A stretch of 11,354 bases of DNA, from the NCBI GenBank assembly GCA_022566435.1, contig JADFIX010000044.1, positions 1 to 11,354 on the forward strand. Direction: 5' to 3'. Numbering within the stretch: the stretch's first letter is position 1; the number at the start of each line of letters is the position of its first letter. Positions 5,056-11,354 of this stretch are shown here, piece by piece. Under the pieces are notes generated by a model. The model was not told where the DNA came from and made no database searches. It saw nothing but the letters and a program-made list of their open reading frames with translations. The DNA is from Planctomycetota bacterium (GTDB taxonomy: Bacteria; Planctomycetota; Phycisphaerae; UBA1845). A program made the translations under genes and the position numbers.

Positions 5056-7536
5056 TTACTCTCCACAAATAACAAGGTTATCCGCTCCGGAGAAGCAGTT
5101 CTGCATTTCGGAAAAATCGCGCAAATCTGTGTGCCCATCAGCATGGAGATCTGTTACGGCGCAGCCTTCCATGATCGGCGCGCTCGGGCCGGTGAGGCAT
5201 TGGATCAACGTTTTCACATCTGTAAGGTCGATGTCGCAATCGAAATCAAAATCTGCGGCGGCAACGAATCCGCAAGGTGGCGTGGCCAGCGTGACGGCCA
5301 CCTCGTTGTTATCGTAAGCTACCGTCCAGTTGCCGGGCGGAGAGACCAGAGAGAACGATCCGCTAAGCGTGCCCGCGGTCAGAACGACAAACGAATCACC
5401 AGGATTCGGCACGAACTCATTAACAAACTCGATCACCAGCGCACCATCAATTACCGCTGAGCCGGTGACGATCAACTGGTCATGATCCACAGCCGGCGTC
5501 AGCCCGCCGATCTCAATATGGAGGACGCCGGCGGAAGGCTGCGTGAAATCACCGTCGATGGCGAGTTCGCCGACCGAGAGACCGGGTTCGACCACGCCGC
5601 CGTTGTTGCGGACGTCGCCAAAAACCGTTCCCACGCCCGTTAGCGATCCACCGTTGATCTGGACCGCTGTGGTCCCGAAGGACATCCTGAGGTTGCCGCC
5701 GTTGAGGATGATCTGGCCTGCGGTTTGAATGTAGTTTGCGGACGAGAACTCGAGTTCGCCCGACTGAATCTCGACGGTACCGACGTTGAACAGGTCGGTG
5801 CCGTTGAACTCAGCGGCGGCGCCGCCGGCTGACCTAACCAATAATCCGTTGTTCTGGAACGAGCCGAAACTGATCCGCGCGGTGTCGCCCTGAATGTCGT
5901 AGACGCCCGTAGCGAGGTTGGTGAACTGAGCGCCCGATCCCAAAGTGAATCCTCCAAACATGGTGAAATTCCCGGCGTTGATTAGGTTTCTGGAAACGGT
6001 CCGCGCGCTGCTCGTCGATTGAACCAAAGAGTCACCGTTAAGCGCCAGGTCGCCGCCGGCTAAGATATTACCGTTCAGCCAGACGAACGAATCGCCAACG
6101 TTGATCGGGCTTGAGCCTTGAATGGCGGCTCGGAGCATGGTCAGCGTATTGACATTGACCGGTTGACCGGTGTTGAATTGCACCGTGCCGAGACTTTGGC
6201 CGTTTCCGATCGTGATGGTATCAAAAGCGATCGGTGCATCGGTGGGCGCTTCAAAGAAGACTTTAGCGGAATCATCGGCACCAGGACTCACGATCAGGTC
6301 TGGACCATAGCTGACGATGTTGGCTGTGTTGGTAAAGGTCCAAGTACCCCCGGTAACGATCATGGTGCCGCTGATGTCCACGTTTCCGCGGGCGGACCCC
6401 CAGCCGAGCTCGATGTCGTCGGCGATGAGGCTCGAGCCCGGTAGCAGGGTTGTACCCGTGAGTTTCAACAACGTTCCCGGATCACTGCGAAGTTCGCCGC
6501 TGTGGACTCCTCCGCCGCTCATGTAGAGCTCCCCGCTCTGCACGTGGATCTGGCCTGAATTGACGACGGGACAGTCGATCCTGGCTGTCCCGTTTCCGCT
6601 GGAGCGTACAAAGGTACCTTCGTTGACGAACGACCCGTTGGACCCCGAGAAGGCCGTGGAATCTCCCTGTAAGTCGAACGTCGATCCCGCCTGAACATGG
6701 ACGGAACAGCCGCTGTTCAGCACGATCAGGCCGCCGGTGGTCGACGTGCCCGTGCTGTTGTTGTCGAGGTACAGCGCCTTGCCGTTGAGCAGCGTCGCTC
6801 GGCTGACGACGCTCAAGCCGCCGTTGGCGATGATGTCGCCGGGTCCGCTGAGCCCGCACCGCCCGGGTAGAACGCTGAACAGTCCGGAGACGGTCAGCGT
6901 GGCGTTGTTCTGTAGCTCGTTGCCGCTACTTCCCCCGATGGACAGATCGCCGACAACGAGAGACTGCCCTTGCAAGATCAACTTGATGAAGGGGAAGTCG
7001 GTGTCATTGAGGACAAGGCTTTCGTGGCAGGAGAGGCTGGCGATGTCGGTAGTCCCGTCTTCATAGGTCACGGTCTGGTCGCCCGGTACGTTGATGCATA
7101 CGTGCTGACCGGTGGCGGGCACGGCGCCGGAGTCCCAGTTTTGCGGGTCGTGCCATGATCCGCTTTCGCCGATCCAGTTCACCATGTCCTGCGACTCGTC
7201 GGGGATGCCGTCGCGGTTGCAGTCACCGGGTACCTGGAGCACCGTGAAAGAGGCCCAGAAACCACCTGCGATCGCAAATCCGCCGCCGGTCATCAAGCCG
7301 GCGTCAGGCTGGCCTATGGTGCCGGTAACGGTGAACGGCCCGCCCTGCGACATACCGCCACCGCCGTCGATCGTGAACCACGGTATGTCAAACGCCGGCG
7401 GGTCGCCGGCACCGGCTGAGTAGGTGATCGTTAGCACCAGAATGGCCACGACCTTCGGCATCGGCCTGCTCAGCAGGATGTGGCGAGTTCGTTTCCGCTC
7501 CCGATCGGTTGGGCTTTGGATGATGTTTGGCTTCAT
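5056..7536 (-). CDS. Secreted beta-strand-repeat protein with C-terminal dockerin-like domain
   Basis: This protein has 826 residues. ATG 7536 is preferred because AGAAGGA sits ten bases upstream; a GTG at 7608 would add 24 residues of low plausibility. A signal-type hydrophobic stretch (MPKVVAILVLTITYSAGAG, residues 26-44) follows a basic n-region. Next comes a planctomycete-style block with FDIPWFTIDGGGG, GTIGQPDAG and GGFW (about 49-94), then PGDCNRDGIPDE. From about residue 120 (NWIGESGSWHDPQNWDSG) runs a long Gly/Asn/Thr-rich strand-repeat region similar to the plus-strand protein at 1-3006. The C-terminal module (HIEIGGL ... VTGSAVIDGALVIEFVNEF) is shared with that paralogue. Residues 755-826 form a dockerin-like pair: DFDFDCDIDLTD is followed by DLHADGHTDLRD, where His replaces Asp at two calcium positions. 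It is probably an extracellular surface or filament protein and the last gene of the minus-strand cluster. Confidence 0.88.
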   Translation of the reverse strand: MKPNIIQSPTDRERKRTRHILLSRPMPKVVAILVLTITYSAGAGDPPAFDIPWFTIDGGGGMSQGGPFTVTGTIGQPDAGLMTGGGFAIAGGFWASFTVLQVPGDCNRDGIPDESQDMVNWIGESGSWHDPQNWDSGAVPATGQHVCINVPGDQTVTYEDGTTDIASLSCHESLVLNDTDFPFIKLILQGQSLVVGDLSIGGSSGNELQNNATLTVSGLFSVLPGRCGLSGPGDIIANGGLSVVSRATLLNGKALYLDNNSTGTSTTGGLIVLNSGCSVHVQAGSTFDLQGDSTAFSGSNGSFVNEGTFVRSSGNGTARIDCPVVNSGQIHVQSGELYMSGGGVHSGELRSDPGTLLKLTGTTLLPGSSLIADDIELGWGSARGNVDISGTMIVTGGTWTFTNTANIVSYGPDLIVSPGADDSAKVFFEAPTDAPIAFDTITIGNGQSLGTVQFNTGQPVNVNTLTMLRAAIQGSSPINVGDSFVWLNGNILAGGDLALNGDSLVQSTSSARTVSRNLINAGNFTMFGGFTLGSGAQFTNLATGVYDIQGDTARISFGSFQNNGLLVRSAGGAAAEFNGTDLFNVGTVEIQSGELEFSSANYIQTAGQIILNGGNLRMSFGTTAVQINGGSLTGVGTVFGDVRNNGGVVEPGLSVGELAIDGDFTQPSAGVLHIEIGGLTPAVDHDQLIVTGSAVIDGALVIEFVNEFVPNPGDSFVVLTAGTLSGSFSLVSPPGNWTVAYDNNEVAVTLATPPCGFVAAADFDFDCDIDLTDVKTLIQCLTGPSAPIMEGCAVTDLHADGHTDLRDFSEMQNCFSGADNLVICGE

Positions 7537-7546
7537 GGTTCTAGGA

Positions 7547-7553
7547 TCCTTCT
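7547..7553 (-). promoter_or_regulatory. Ribosome binding site deciding the start at 7536
   Basis: On the minus strand AGAAGGA precedes ATG 7536 with a ten-base gap. Neither GTG 7608 nor the internal ATG 7461 has a comparable site. This supports a 25-residue polar segment before the hydrophobic signal. Confidence 0.6.
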
Positions 7554-7619
7554 CTGGGTCTGCTTCCGGTATTTCTCTACCGCCGTGACTTGTGCTTCCG
7601 GCTTGCACCCCCTAGTCGT

Positions 7620-8945
7620 TCACTTGACGTTCGCGCAAATCGCGTATGCTTCCATCACGATGAAACCTGATTGGTCTCCAGCCACGCAAAACCATGTATT
7701 ACCCGATGGATAACTCGCCCTGATTTCCGCGTCCCCGTCGATTCGACATCCGCCTCCCAACACTTTGGTTTCCGCCGGGCACGATACGTTGGTATCTCCG
7801 GTCACGATCGTATGGCCGATTAAGATAGCGCCTCCAAACGCGATGTTCCCTCCGTTGGCATTCAGAGTCAGTGGCGCAGTCGCGCCGTTGTTGCGGGCCA
7901 TGATCTCGTTGTCGTCGATCGAGATGTTTTTGCCGTTGGGGCTCCCGAGTACAATGAATCCCCCGCCCGAGGGAGTCTTGTCCGTGCCTCCTTCGACTTG
8001 AAGTTTTGCTTGGGGGATCGAGGTTCCGATGCCGACTTGGCGGTCCCTCAAGTAAAGAGTACTGTGATTCACCTGGTCCGTCAGATAGGCGTAGCCGTCG
8101 TTGAGCGCCGTCGATGACAGGCCGAACTTTGCAGTGATTTCGCCCTCGAACGTGTTGCGCAAGGTTACGCCGGGGTTGCCGGGATTACCTTCGAAGAGCA
8201 CGCTTCCGACGGTGTGGAGCACGCGTTCGGGACTGGTCGTTCCGATGCCGAGTCGACCGGTCTCCGTGAGCGTCAACTGGGGGGTCAGCGATCCGGAGTT
8301 CATCGTGTCTTCCACGGAAAAGTGCAGCGCCGTGCCGGCTTTGCGAATAATGTGCGTGCCATCCTGACCGACCGGGTTAAGAAACGTTCCGCCGACGCGA
8401 AAGGAAAGCCAGTCTTCGTTGGGGGGAACGGACGCCTGGCTCCATTGCAACCCAAGCGTGGCGGCGGGCTGGTTGCTGCCGCCAAGCGCTAGCTTCTTGG
8501 TATGGAAGTCGAAGGCCGGCGAGGTCGTCCCGATGCCGACCTTGTTGTTGTCATCCACGAAGATGCCTCGGGTCTGGATCGAGTACGGCGAGCGGGTGAT
8601 CGGCTGACGCGGAGCCAGCGTGAATCCCCCAACGGTGATCTCCAGCCAGCGACTGCGGTTGTCGAAGGCGTTGGCACCCATGTCCAGTTGAACGCTGAAC
8701 CGACCATCCGTCACCACGATCCCCGGTTTGTCGATGGTCGAGCCGATCTGAACGCCGTCGGTGGATGCGTTCCAGAGCGAGAAGCTCATGTCGAAGGATC
8801 CGATTGCGGTATCGCCGCCTTCCTTCAACTCGCCCTGGTAAGTGAATATCGTATCTTGGGCCAACGTTGCCCATGGGCACAAAAGCCCAGTGGCGAGAAC
8901 CGCCGCGACCGAAACGACCGAGTTTTTTCTGATTTGTGTCATCAT
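7620..8945 (-). CDS. Exported tail-fibre-stalk-like protein with VGIGTTSP repeats
   Basis: A 441-residue protein; ATG 8945 has GGAGGT five bases upstream (a second ATG at 8942 is eight bases away). Residues 1-29 are a clear signal peptide ending ATLA before QD. Residues 30-130 (FTYQGEL ... SFSLWN ... RWLEITVGG ... PRQPITRSPYSI) match an N-terminal module common in planctomycete exported proteins. Three tail-fibre-like repeat starts follow: VGIGTTSP (136-143), LGIGTTSP (232-239) and VGIGTSIP (304-311). These are typical of trimeric beta-prism stalks of phage and bacterial fibres. The last ~53 residues (CPAETKVLGGGC ... SYPSG-W-C ... AYAICA, Cys 389, 400, 420, 437) resemble a small disulfide-stabilised domain found at the end of other secreted bacterial proteins. 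There is no S74 autocleaving chaperone at its own C-terminus; a chaperone-like protein is encoded by the gene at 10844-11326. The role is probably structural or adhesive. Confidence 0.86.
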   Translation of the reverse strand: MMTQIRKNSVVSVAAVLATGLLCPWATLAQDTIFTYQGELKEGGDTAIGSFDMSFSLWNASTDGVQIGSTIDKPGIVVTDGRFSVQLDMGANAFDNRSRWLEITVGGFTLAPRQPITRSPYSIQTRGIFVDDNNKVGIGTTSPAFDFHTKKLALGGSNQPAATLGLQWSQASVPPNEDWLSFRVGGTFLNPVGQDGTHIIRKAGTALHFSVEDTMNSGSLTPQLTLTETGRLGIGTTSPERVLHTVGSVLFEGNPGNPGVTLRNTFEGEITAKFGLSSTALNDGYAYLTDQVNHSTLYLRDRQVGIGTSIPQAKLQVEGGTDKTPSGGGFIVLGSPNGKNISIDDNEIMARNNGATAPLTLNANGGNIAFGGAILIGHTIVTGDTNVSCPAETKVLGGGCRIDGDAEIRASYPSGNTWFCVAGDQSGFIVMEAYAICANVK

Positions 8946-9110
8946 TCGAAACCTCCGTTGAAAAAGAAACGCCGTCCAGTGAGGTCCGCGACATCGGAGC
9001 GCGCTTTTCCTATCGAATTCGGAAAAAAGGGAGGAATTCTTGCCGCGCGCACGAATTCGATGCGAGCAGGCGGGTCCACAAGGCGGCTCTGCCGACACAG
9101 AGTGACTTGG
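8946..9110 (-). promoter_or_regulatory. Intergenic leader of the stalk gene with GGAGGT ribosome binding site
   Basis: These 165 bases precede the stalk gene. GGAGGT (8951-8956, minus strand) lies five bases before ATG 8945. The middle is occupied by the symmetric GAATTC array described separately, so an internal promoter and operator for the last two genes is possible. I could not assign -35/-10 boxes with confidence. Confidence 0.5.
9012..9061. promoter_or_regulatory. Symmetric triple palindrome, candidate operator
   Basis: ATCGAATTCG (9012-9021) and CGAATTCGAT (9052-9061) are perfect 10-bp inverted arms, and each contains the self-palindrome CGAATTCG. A third GAATTC (9034-9039) lies exactly at the centre of symmetry. 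The three palindrome centres are 19 bp apart on each side (9017.5, 9036.5, 9055.5). The array starts 67 bp upstream of ATG 8945. The geometry suggests cooperative binding of a dimeric regulator; no regulator gene is present in the window. Confidence 0.45.
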
Positions 9111-9334
9111 TCATACGTTCTTCTTGCCGGGTTCTCGGGGGCTAGACCGGCTCGGTCCATGGAACTGAGTTTCGAAGTTCGAGCAATCAGCAATATCCAC
9201 GTCTCCGTCGTCGTCGAGGTCGAACGGTTCGCAATCGGGCGACAGCGCTTGACCGGCGCCGAGAATGCAGAGATGACCGCTACCACCCAGTCCGGCCGTA
9301 TAGAACCACGCTTACGTTTGAACGCAGGAATCAT
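9111..9334 (-). pseudogene. Small secreted dockerin-like protein, apparently frameshifted
   Basis: GGAGGA (9343-9348) sits eight bases before ATG 9334, an excellent start. The reading frame begins MIPAFKRKRGSIRPDW and runs into a signal-like VVAVISAFSA. It then turns into Arg/Ser/Thr-rich sequence with no family look. One frame over, the same DNA reads GQALSPDCEPFDLDDDGDVDIADC, then SNFETQFHG, and ends at TGA 9111-9113. That frame holds a textbook dockerin-like calcium loop with flanking Cys, but it has no start codon after its upstream TAA. ATG to TGA spans 224 bases, one short of a multiple of three. A single missing base near 9240-9255 would restore a 74-residue protein: signal peptide plus a half-dockerin. 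It could be a real inactivating deletion, an assembly or sequencing error, or (less likely) recoding. The fit of start and domain is what I see; the intact ancestor is inference. Confidence 0.6.
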
Positions 9335-9380
9335 CAATGCGATCCTCCGTTTTCGTTGACCCGCCCGGAGCCTTCTTCAA

Positions 9381-10847
9381 TCAGTTCGCGCAGGTGCCGC
9401 TGGTTAGACAGGGGCAAGTCTTGCGACATTTCGTTGAATCCGGACCCTGAGGATTGCATACCTCGTCAATACCGTCTGCCTCGGCTGGGTCGGACCATTC
9501 ATAGCAGAACCCAAAGGCGCCGGTGCAAGGGCAAGCCGCGGGAATGGGCCAGGCCGACGGCGCCGTTACGTCTGGGGGGGCGATCTCGGCTCGAAAATAA
9601 GCGTTCGGGCTGACCGCAAAACCGGGCAGCAGCGTGACCTTCTGGCCTGCATGGAGCACGAGGCTTGCCCGGTTCGTCACCGTAACTGTGCTTGCCGTGA
9701 TGGTGTTATGGGCTTGTCTTACGTTGGATGAGGCCAAGCCTGAGAAAGATGCGCCGGACAGGGTTGTCGTTGCGGGATAGCTCTGAGAATTACCATCCGA
9801 ATTGAGGCAGGGCGCGATGTAGCTGGTGTTGGCACTCCAAAGGTTGCCGTTAATACCACAGGTGAACGGGTTGACCACCCCACTCGCTCCGGTGTACCGA
9901 ACGATGTTCCAGTGGTTGTGGCGAAAGGTTCTAGTCGATTTACATTCAACCTCGCAATCACTCGTAGTTGTGCACGACTGTCCGGCCAATACGCCTCCGT
10001 CGCACGTTCCACCGTCGCATACGCCGTTACAGTCGGAATCGTCCTCGCACCCAATAAATGGGAAGATGGACTCGCAGGCTTTTGACGGAACAGTCTGAGC
10101 ATCGAGACAACTGCCCGTTCTGGCATCATCGGTGCTCCCACAAGTGTTGCCGACGTCACCCTCGATGGCAATGGGCTGGCCTCGTGTGACGAACATGCCC
10201 GGCTGAATCCCAAAGAAAGATGGACTCCATTGCTTGATATGTAGGAAACGGCTCGCTTCGCCGTTGGCGTGCAGGATGATGATCAGGTTGCCGAAAGCCC
10301 CAAAGGCACTAGGGCTGCATCCGCCATCGTTGAAGTGTTCGATGATGGAGCAAACGATGCCGTCGGCAGGCGCCACCTGTACGAAATCGCAAGCCAGCAA
10401 CTGATCCGATTCCTTACAGTTTTCGCAAGCGAGATTGCAATAACCTGATTGGCAGGTTCCTCCAAAAATACAGTCGGCGTCGGTTGAACATGCGTGTCCG
10501 GCCGCCACTATCCCGACACAACCGCTGGCCGATAAATCCATGGATCCTTTGTGTTCAAAATAGTCATTCGGCCCCAGATCGACCGACTCGCCGTCCGCAT
10601 AGGGTATCCGGTAAATGTTTCTGGAGATTTGAGCTCTGGTTACAGCACTCACTACGCCGACGCGGCCTCCGAGGGTGACCATTGTCGCGAGAATACAAAC
10701 CATACGAAGCGGTGAGCGGCAGGGCGTGGTTCGCCCAACGTGGCAGGAAACACGTGCCTGGCCGTCAAGGAAGAGCGACGGTGCGTTGAAGGCACGTCGG
10801 TGCCCGTCACTCACGCAGGGTGTTTCATAAGCTTGGAGTGCATTCAT
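9381..10847 (-). CDS. Secreted M23-type metallopeptidase with Cys-rich inserts and 3-coathanger-like C-terminal domain
   Basis: A 488-residue protein. ATG 10847 overlaps the upstream TGA as ATGA, and GGAGG lies seven bases upstream, so the start is firm despite a 48-residue polar lead before the hydrophobic segment (MVCILATMVTLGGRVGVVSA, 49-68). The catalytic pattern fits LytM/M23 zinc endopeptidases that cut peptidoglycan cross-bridges or peptides: His99 and Asp104 in EHKGSMDL, GNLIIILHANGEASRFLHI with His203, GMFVTRGQPIAIEGDVG, and His310-x-His312 in RHNHWNIV. The first pair is H-x4-D rather than the commoner H-x3-D. Two Cys-rich inserts (about 110-153 and 236-302, with CSTDADC and CTTTSDC motifs) interrupt the fold. 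Residues about 370-422 (ASLVLHAGQKVTLLPGF ... YFRAEI) match the 3-coathanger stack domain. A short Cys-rich tail follows. It may remodel the wall or process neighbouring fibre proteins; the substrate is unknown. Confidence 0.83.
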   Translation of the reverse strand: MNALQAYETPCVSDGHRRAFNAPSLFLDGQARVSCHVGRTTPCRSPLRMVCILATMVTLGGRVGVVSAVTRAQISRNIYRIPYADGESVDLGPNDYFEHKGSMDLSASGCVGIVAAGHACSTDADCIFGGTCQSGYCNLACENCKESDQLLACDFVQVAPADGIVCSIIEHFNDGGCSPSAFGAFGNLIIILHANGEASRFLHIKQWSPSFFGIQPGMFVTRGQPIAIEGDVGNTCGSTDDARTGSCLDAQTVPSKACESIFPFIGCEDDSDCNGVCDGGTCDGGVLAGQSCTTTSDCEVECKSTRTFRHNHWNIVRYTGASGVVNPFTCGINGNLWSANTSYIAPCLNSDGNSQSYPATTTLSGASFSGLASSNVRQAHNTITASTVTVTNRASLVLHAGQKVTLLPGFAVSPNAYFRAEIAPPDVTAPSAWPIPAACPCTGAFGFCYEWSDPAEADGIDEVCNPQGPDSTKCRKTCPCLTSGTCAN

Positions 10848-10859
10848 CGGGAAGCCTCC
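10844..10859 (-). promoter_or_regulatory. Coupled start: ATGA overlap with GGAGG ribosome binding site
   Basis: The bases 10847-10844 read ATGA on the minus strand: ATG opens the M23 peptidase and TGA closes the coiled-coil protein. GGAGG (10855-10859) lies seven bases before. This is the clearest evidence that the two genes form one transcript with coupled translation. Confidence 0.8.
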
Positions 10860-11326
10860 GCCTCTATTCTTCCGGCCGGCATGCCCAACAGGGATAGGAT
10901 CGCCCGGTTCTCCCGTTTGACGACCTTGAGCTGCTTGTTCAGATCAATCACATACAGAGTCAGCTCCTCGACCTTTTTGATCACATCCGCCTGCATCTCG
11001 CCTACGTTGATGCCCTGGGATTTTACCTCTGCGGCGGAGGGGATGCCGGGCAAATGCTTGTGTTGTCGCACGGAGCGCTCCAACTCCTCGAGCGGAATGA
11101 GTTCGTAGTCTTCGTCGAATACATAATCCGGCCAGTCCTGGCTGAGCTGAACCTCCACTTCCTCGCACAGCAATTTGCCGTCGACGGCCATCATGACGCC
11201 GGTCGGTACATTGGCCGTGCCGACCCCCAGCGCCTTGATAATCAGGATATCGCCGGTGGCGAGGCCGGCCGCAACCAGCACCAGAATGAGGGCCGCGCTG
11301 GTGATGATCTTGCCAGTCCGCTCCAT
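10844..11326 (-). CDS. Secreted S74/tail-fibre-chaperone-like coiled-coil protein
   Basis: About 160 residues. The chosen ATG 11326 has AGGAG 13 bases upstream, which is rather far; GTG 11338 is only one base from it. The frame is also open to the window edge, so the start is uncertain. A signal-like hydrophobic stretch (IITSAALILVLVAAGLATG) begins at residue 7. The rest matches the C-terminal 'tail fiber domain' seen in Bacteroidota and Planctomycetota fibre proteins: a VMMAVDGKLLCEEVEV strand, DWPDYVFDEDYELIPLEELE, KHLPGIPSAAEVKSQGI, then a long amphipathic coiled coil (GEMQADVIKKVEELTLYVID to KREN). In known proteins this block ends a long fibre and helps trimer folding. Here it stands almost alone behind a signal peptide. 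It overlaps the M23 peptidase gene by ATGA, indicating translational coupling. Confidence 0.8.
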   Translation of the reverse strand: MERTGKIITSAALILVLVAAGLATGDILIIKALGVGTANVPTGVMMAVDGKLLCEEVEVQLSQDWPDYVFDEDYELIPLEELERSVRQHKHLPGIPSAAEVKSQGINVGEMQADVIKKVEELTLYVIDLNKQLKVVKRENRAILSLLGMPAGRIEAEASR

Positions 11327-11354
11327 GCCGATACCCACACTCCTGGTGTTATCT

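Noticed and set aside
7537..7608. GTG 7608 start for the beta-repeat dockerin protein
   Set aside because: It lacks a ribosome binding site, and the added residues would overlap the AGAAGGA site that clearly serves ATG 7536.
9240..9255. Programmed ribosomal frameshift in the small dockerin gene
   Set aside because: No slippery heptamer or A/T-run is present at the needed place; a simple one-base loss or sequence error is the easier explanation, so recoding is kept only as a remote option.
8942..9337. 131-residue minus-strand frame starting at the good GGAGGA site
   Set aside because: Only its first ~26 residues look protein-like (signal-type). The remainder is Arg/Ser-rich and overlaps the next gene's ribosome binding site and start, while the neighbouring frame holds a real dockerin loop; it is treated as a frameshifted gene.
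8502..9359. 285-residue plus-strand open frame
   Set aside because: It is antisense to the stalk gene, the leader and the small dockerin gene, all of which are better supported by ribosome binding sites, a signal peptide and family motifs.

Overview
The window looks like a piece of a Planctomycetota chromosome, probably Phycisphaerae-like. This is inferred from protein style, not from any marker gene. The visible clues are large secreted beta-strand-rich proteins, Ca-binding DxDxDGxxD loops of dockerin type, a run of thrombospondin type-3 repeats, the planctomycete-style 'WFTIDGGGG...GTIGQPDAG...GGFW' block, and a 'FTYQGEL' exported protein with 'VGIGTTSP' tail-fibre-like repeats. Nothing in the window is housekeeping.

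Layout. (1) 1-3006, plus strand: the 3' part of a giant secreted protein (anchor-like end, six 21-residue TSP3 repeats, dockerin-like pair, carboxypeptidase-regulatory-like domain, beta-strand-repeat region). It is cut by the window edge. (2) 3007-3365: non-coding leader with small inverted repeats. (3) 3366-4520, plus strand: a tyrosine recombinase. (4) 4521-5055: 535 bases without a convincing gene, but unusually rich in perfect inverted repeats plus a 12-bp direct repeat. (5) 5056-11326, minus strand: five genes in one direction. In transcription order they are an S74/tail-fibre-chaperone-like secreted coiled-coil protein, an M23-type metallopeptidase with Cys-rich inserts, a small dockerin-like secreted protein that appears frameshifted, a tail-fibre-stalk-like exported protein, and a beta-strand-repeat protein ending in a dockerin-like pair. 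The first two overlap by ATGA.

How it may work together (inference). The minus-strand set reads as a locus for an extracellular or cell-surface structure: a folding/trimerisation module, a peptidoglycan-type peptidase, a stalk and a beta-repeat surface protein. Dockerin-like loops on several products suggest a shared calcium-dependent attachment or sorting step. The plus-strand protein is a paralogue in its WxxNW-type strand-repeat region and C-terminal domain. The two paralogues point at each other with the recombinase and its palindrome-rich flank between them, which makes the middle segment a candidate insertion or recombination site.

The most useful leads are the frameshifted small dockerin gene at 9111-9334, the symmetric triple-GAATTC array at 9012-9061 in front of the stalk gene, the palindrome field at 4521-5055, and the separation of chaperone-like and stalk-like modules into two genes of one cluster.
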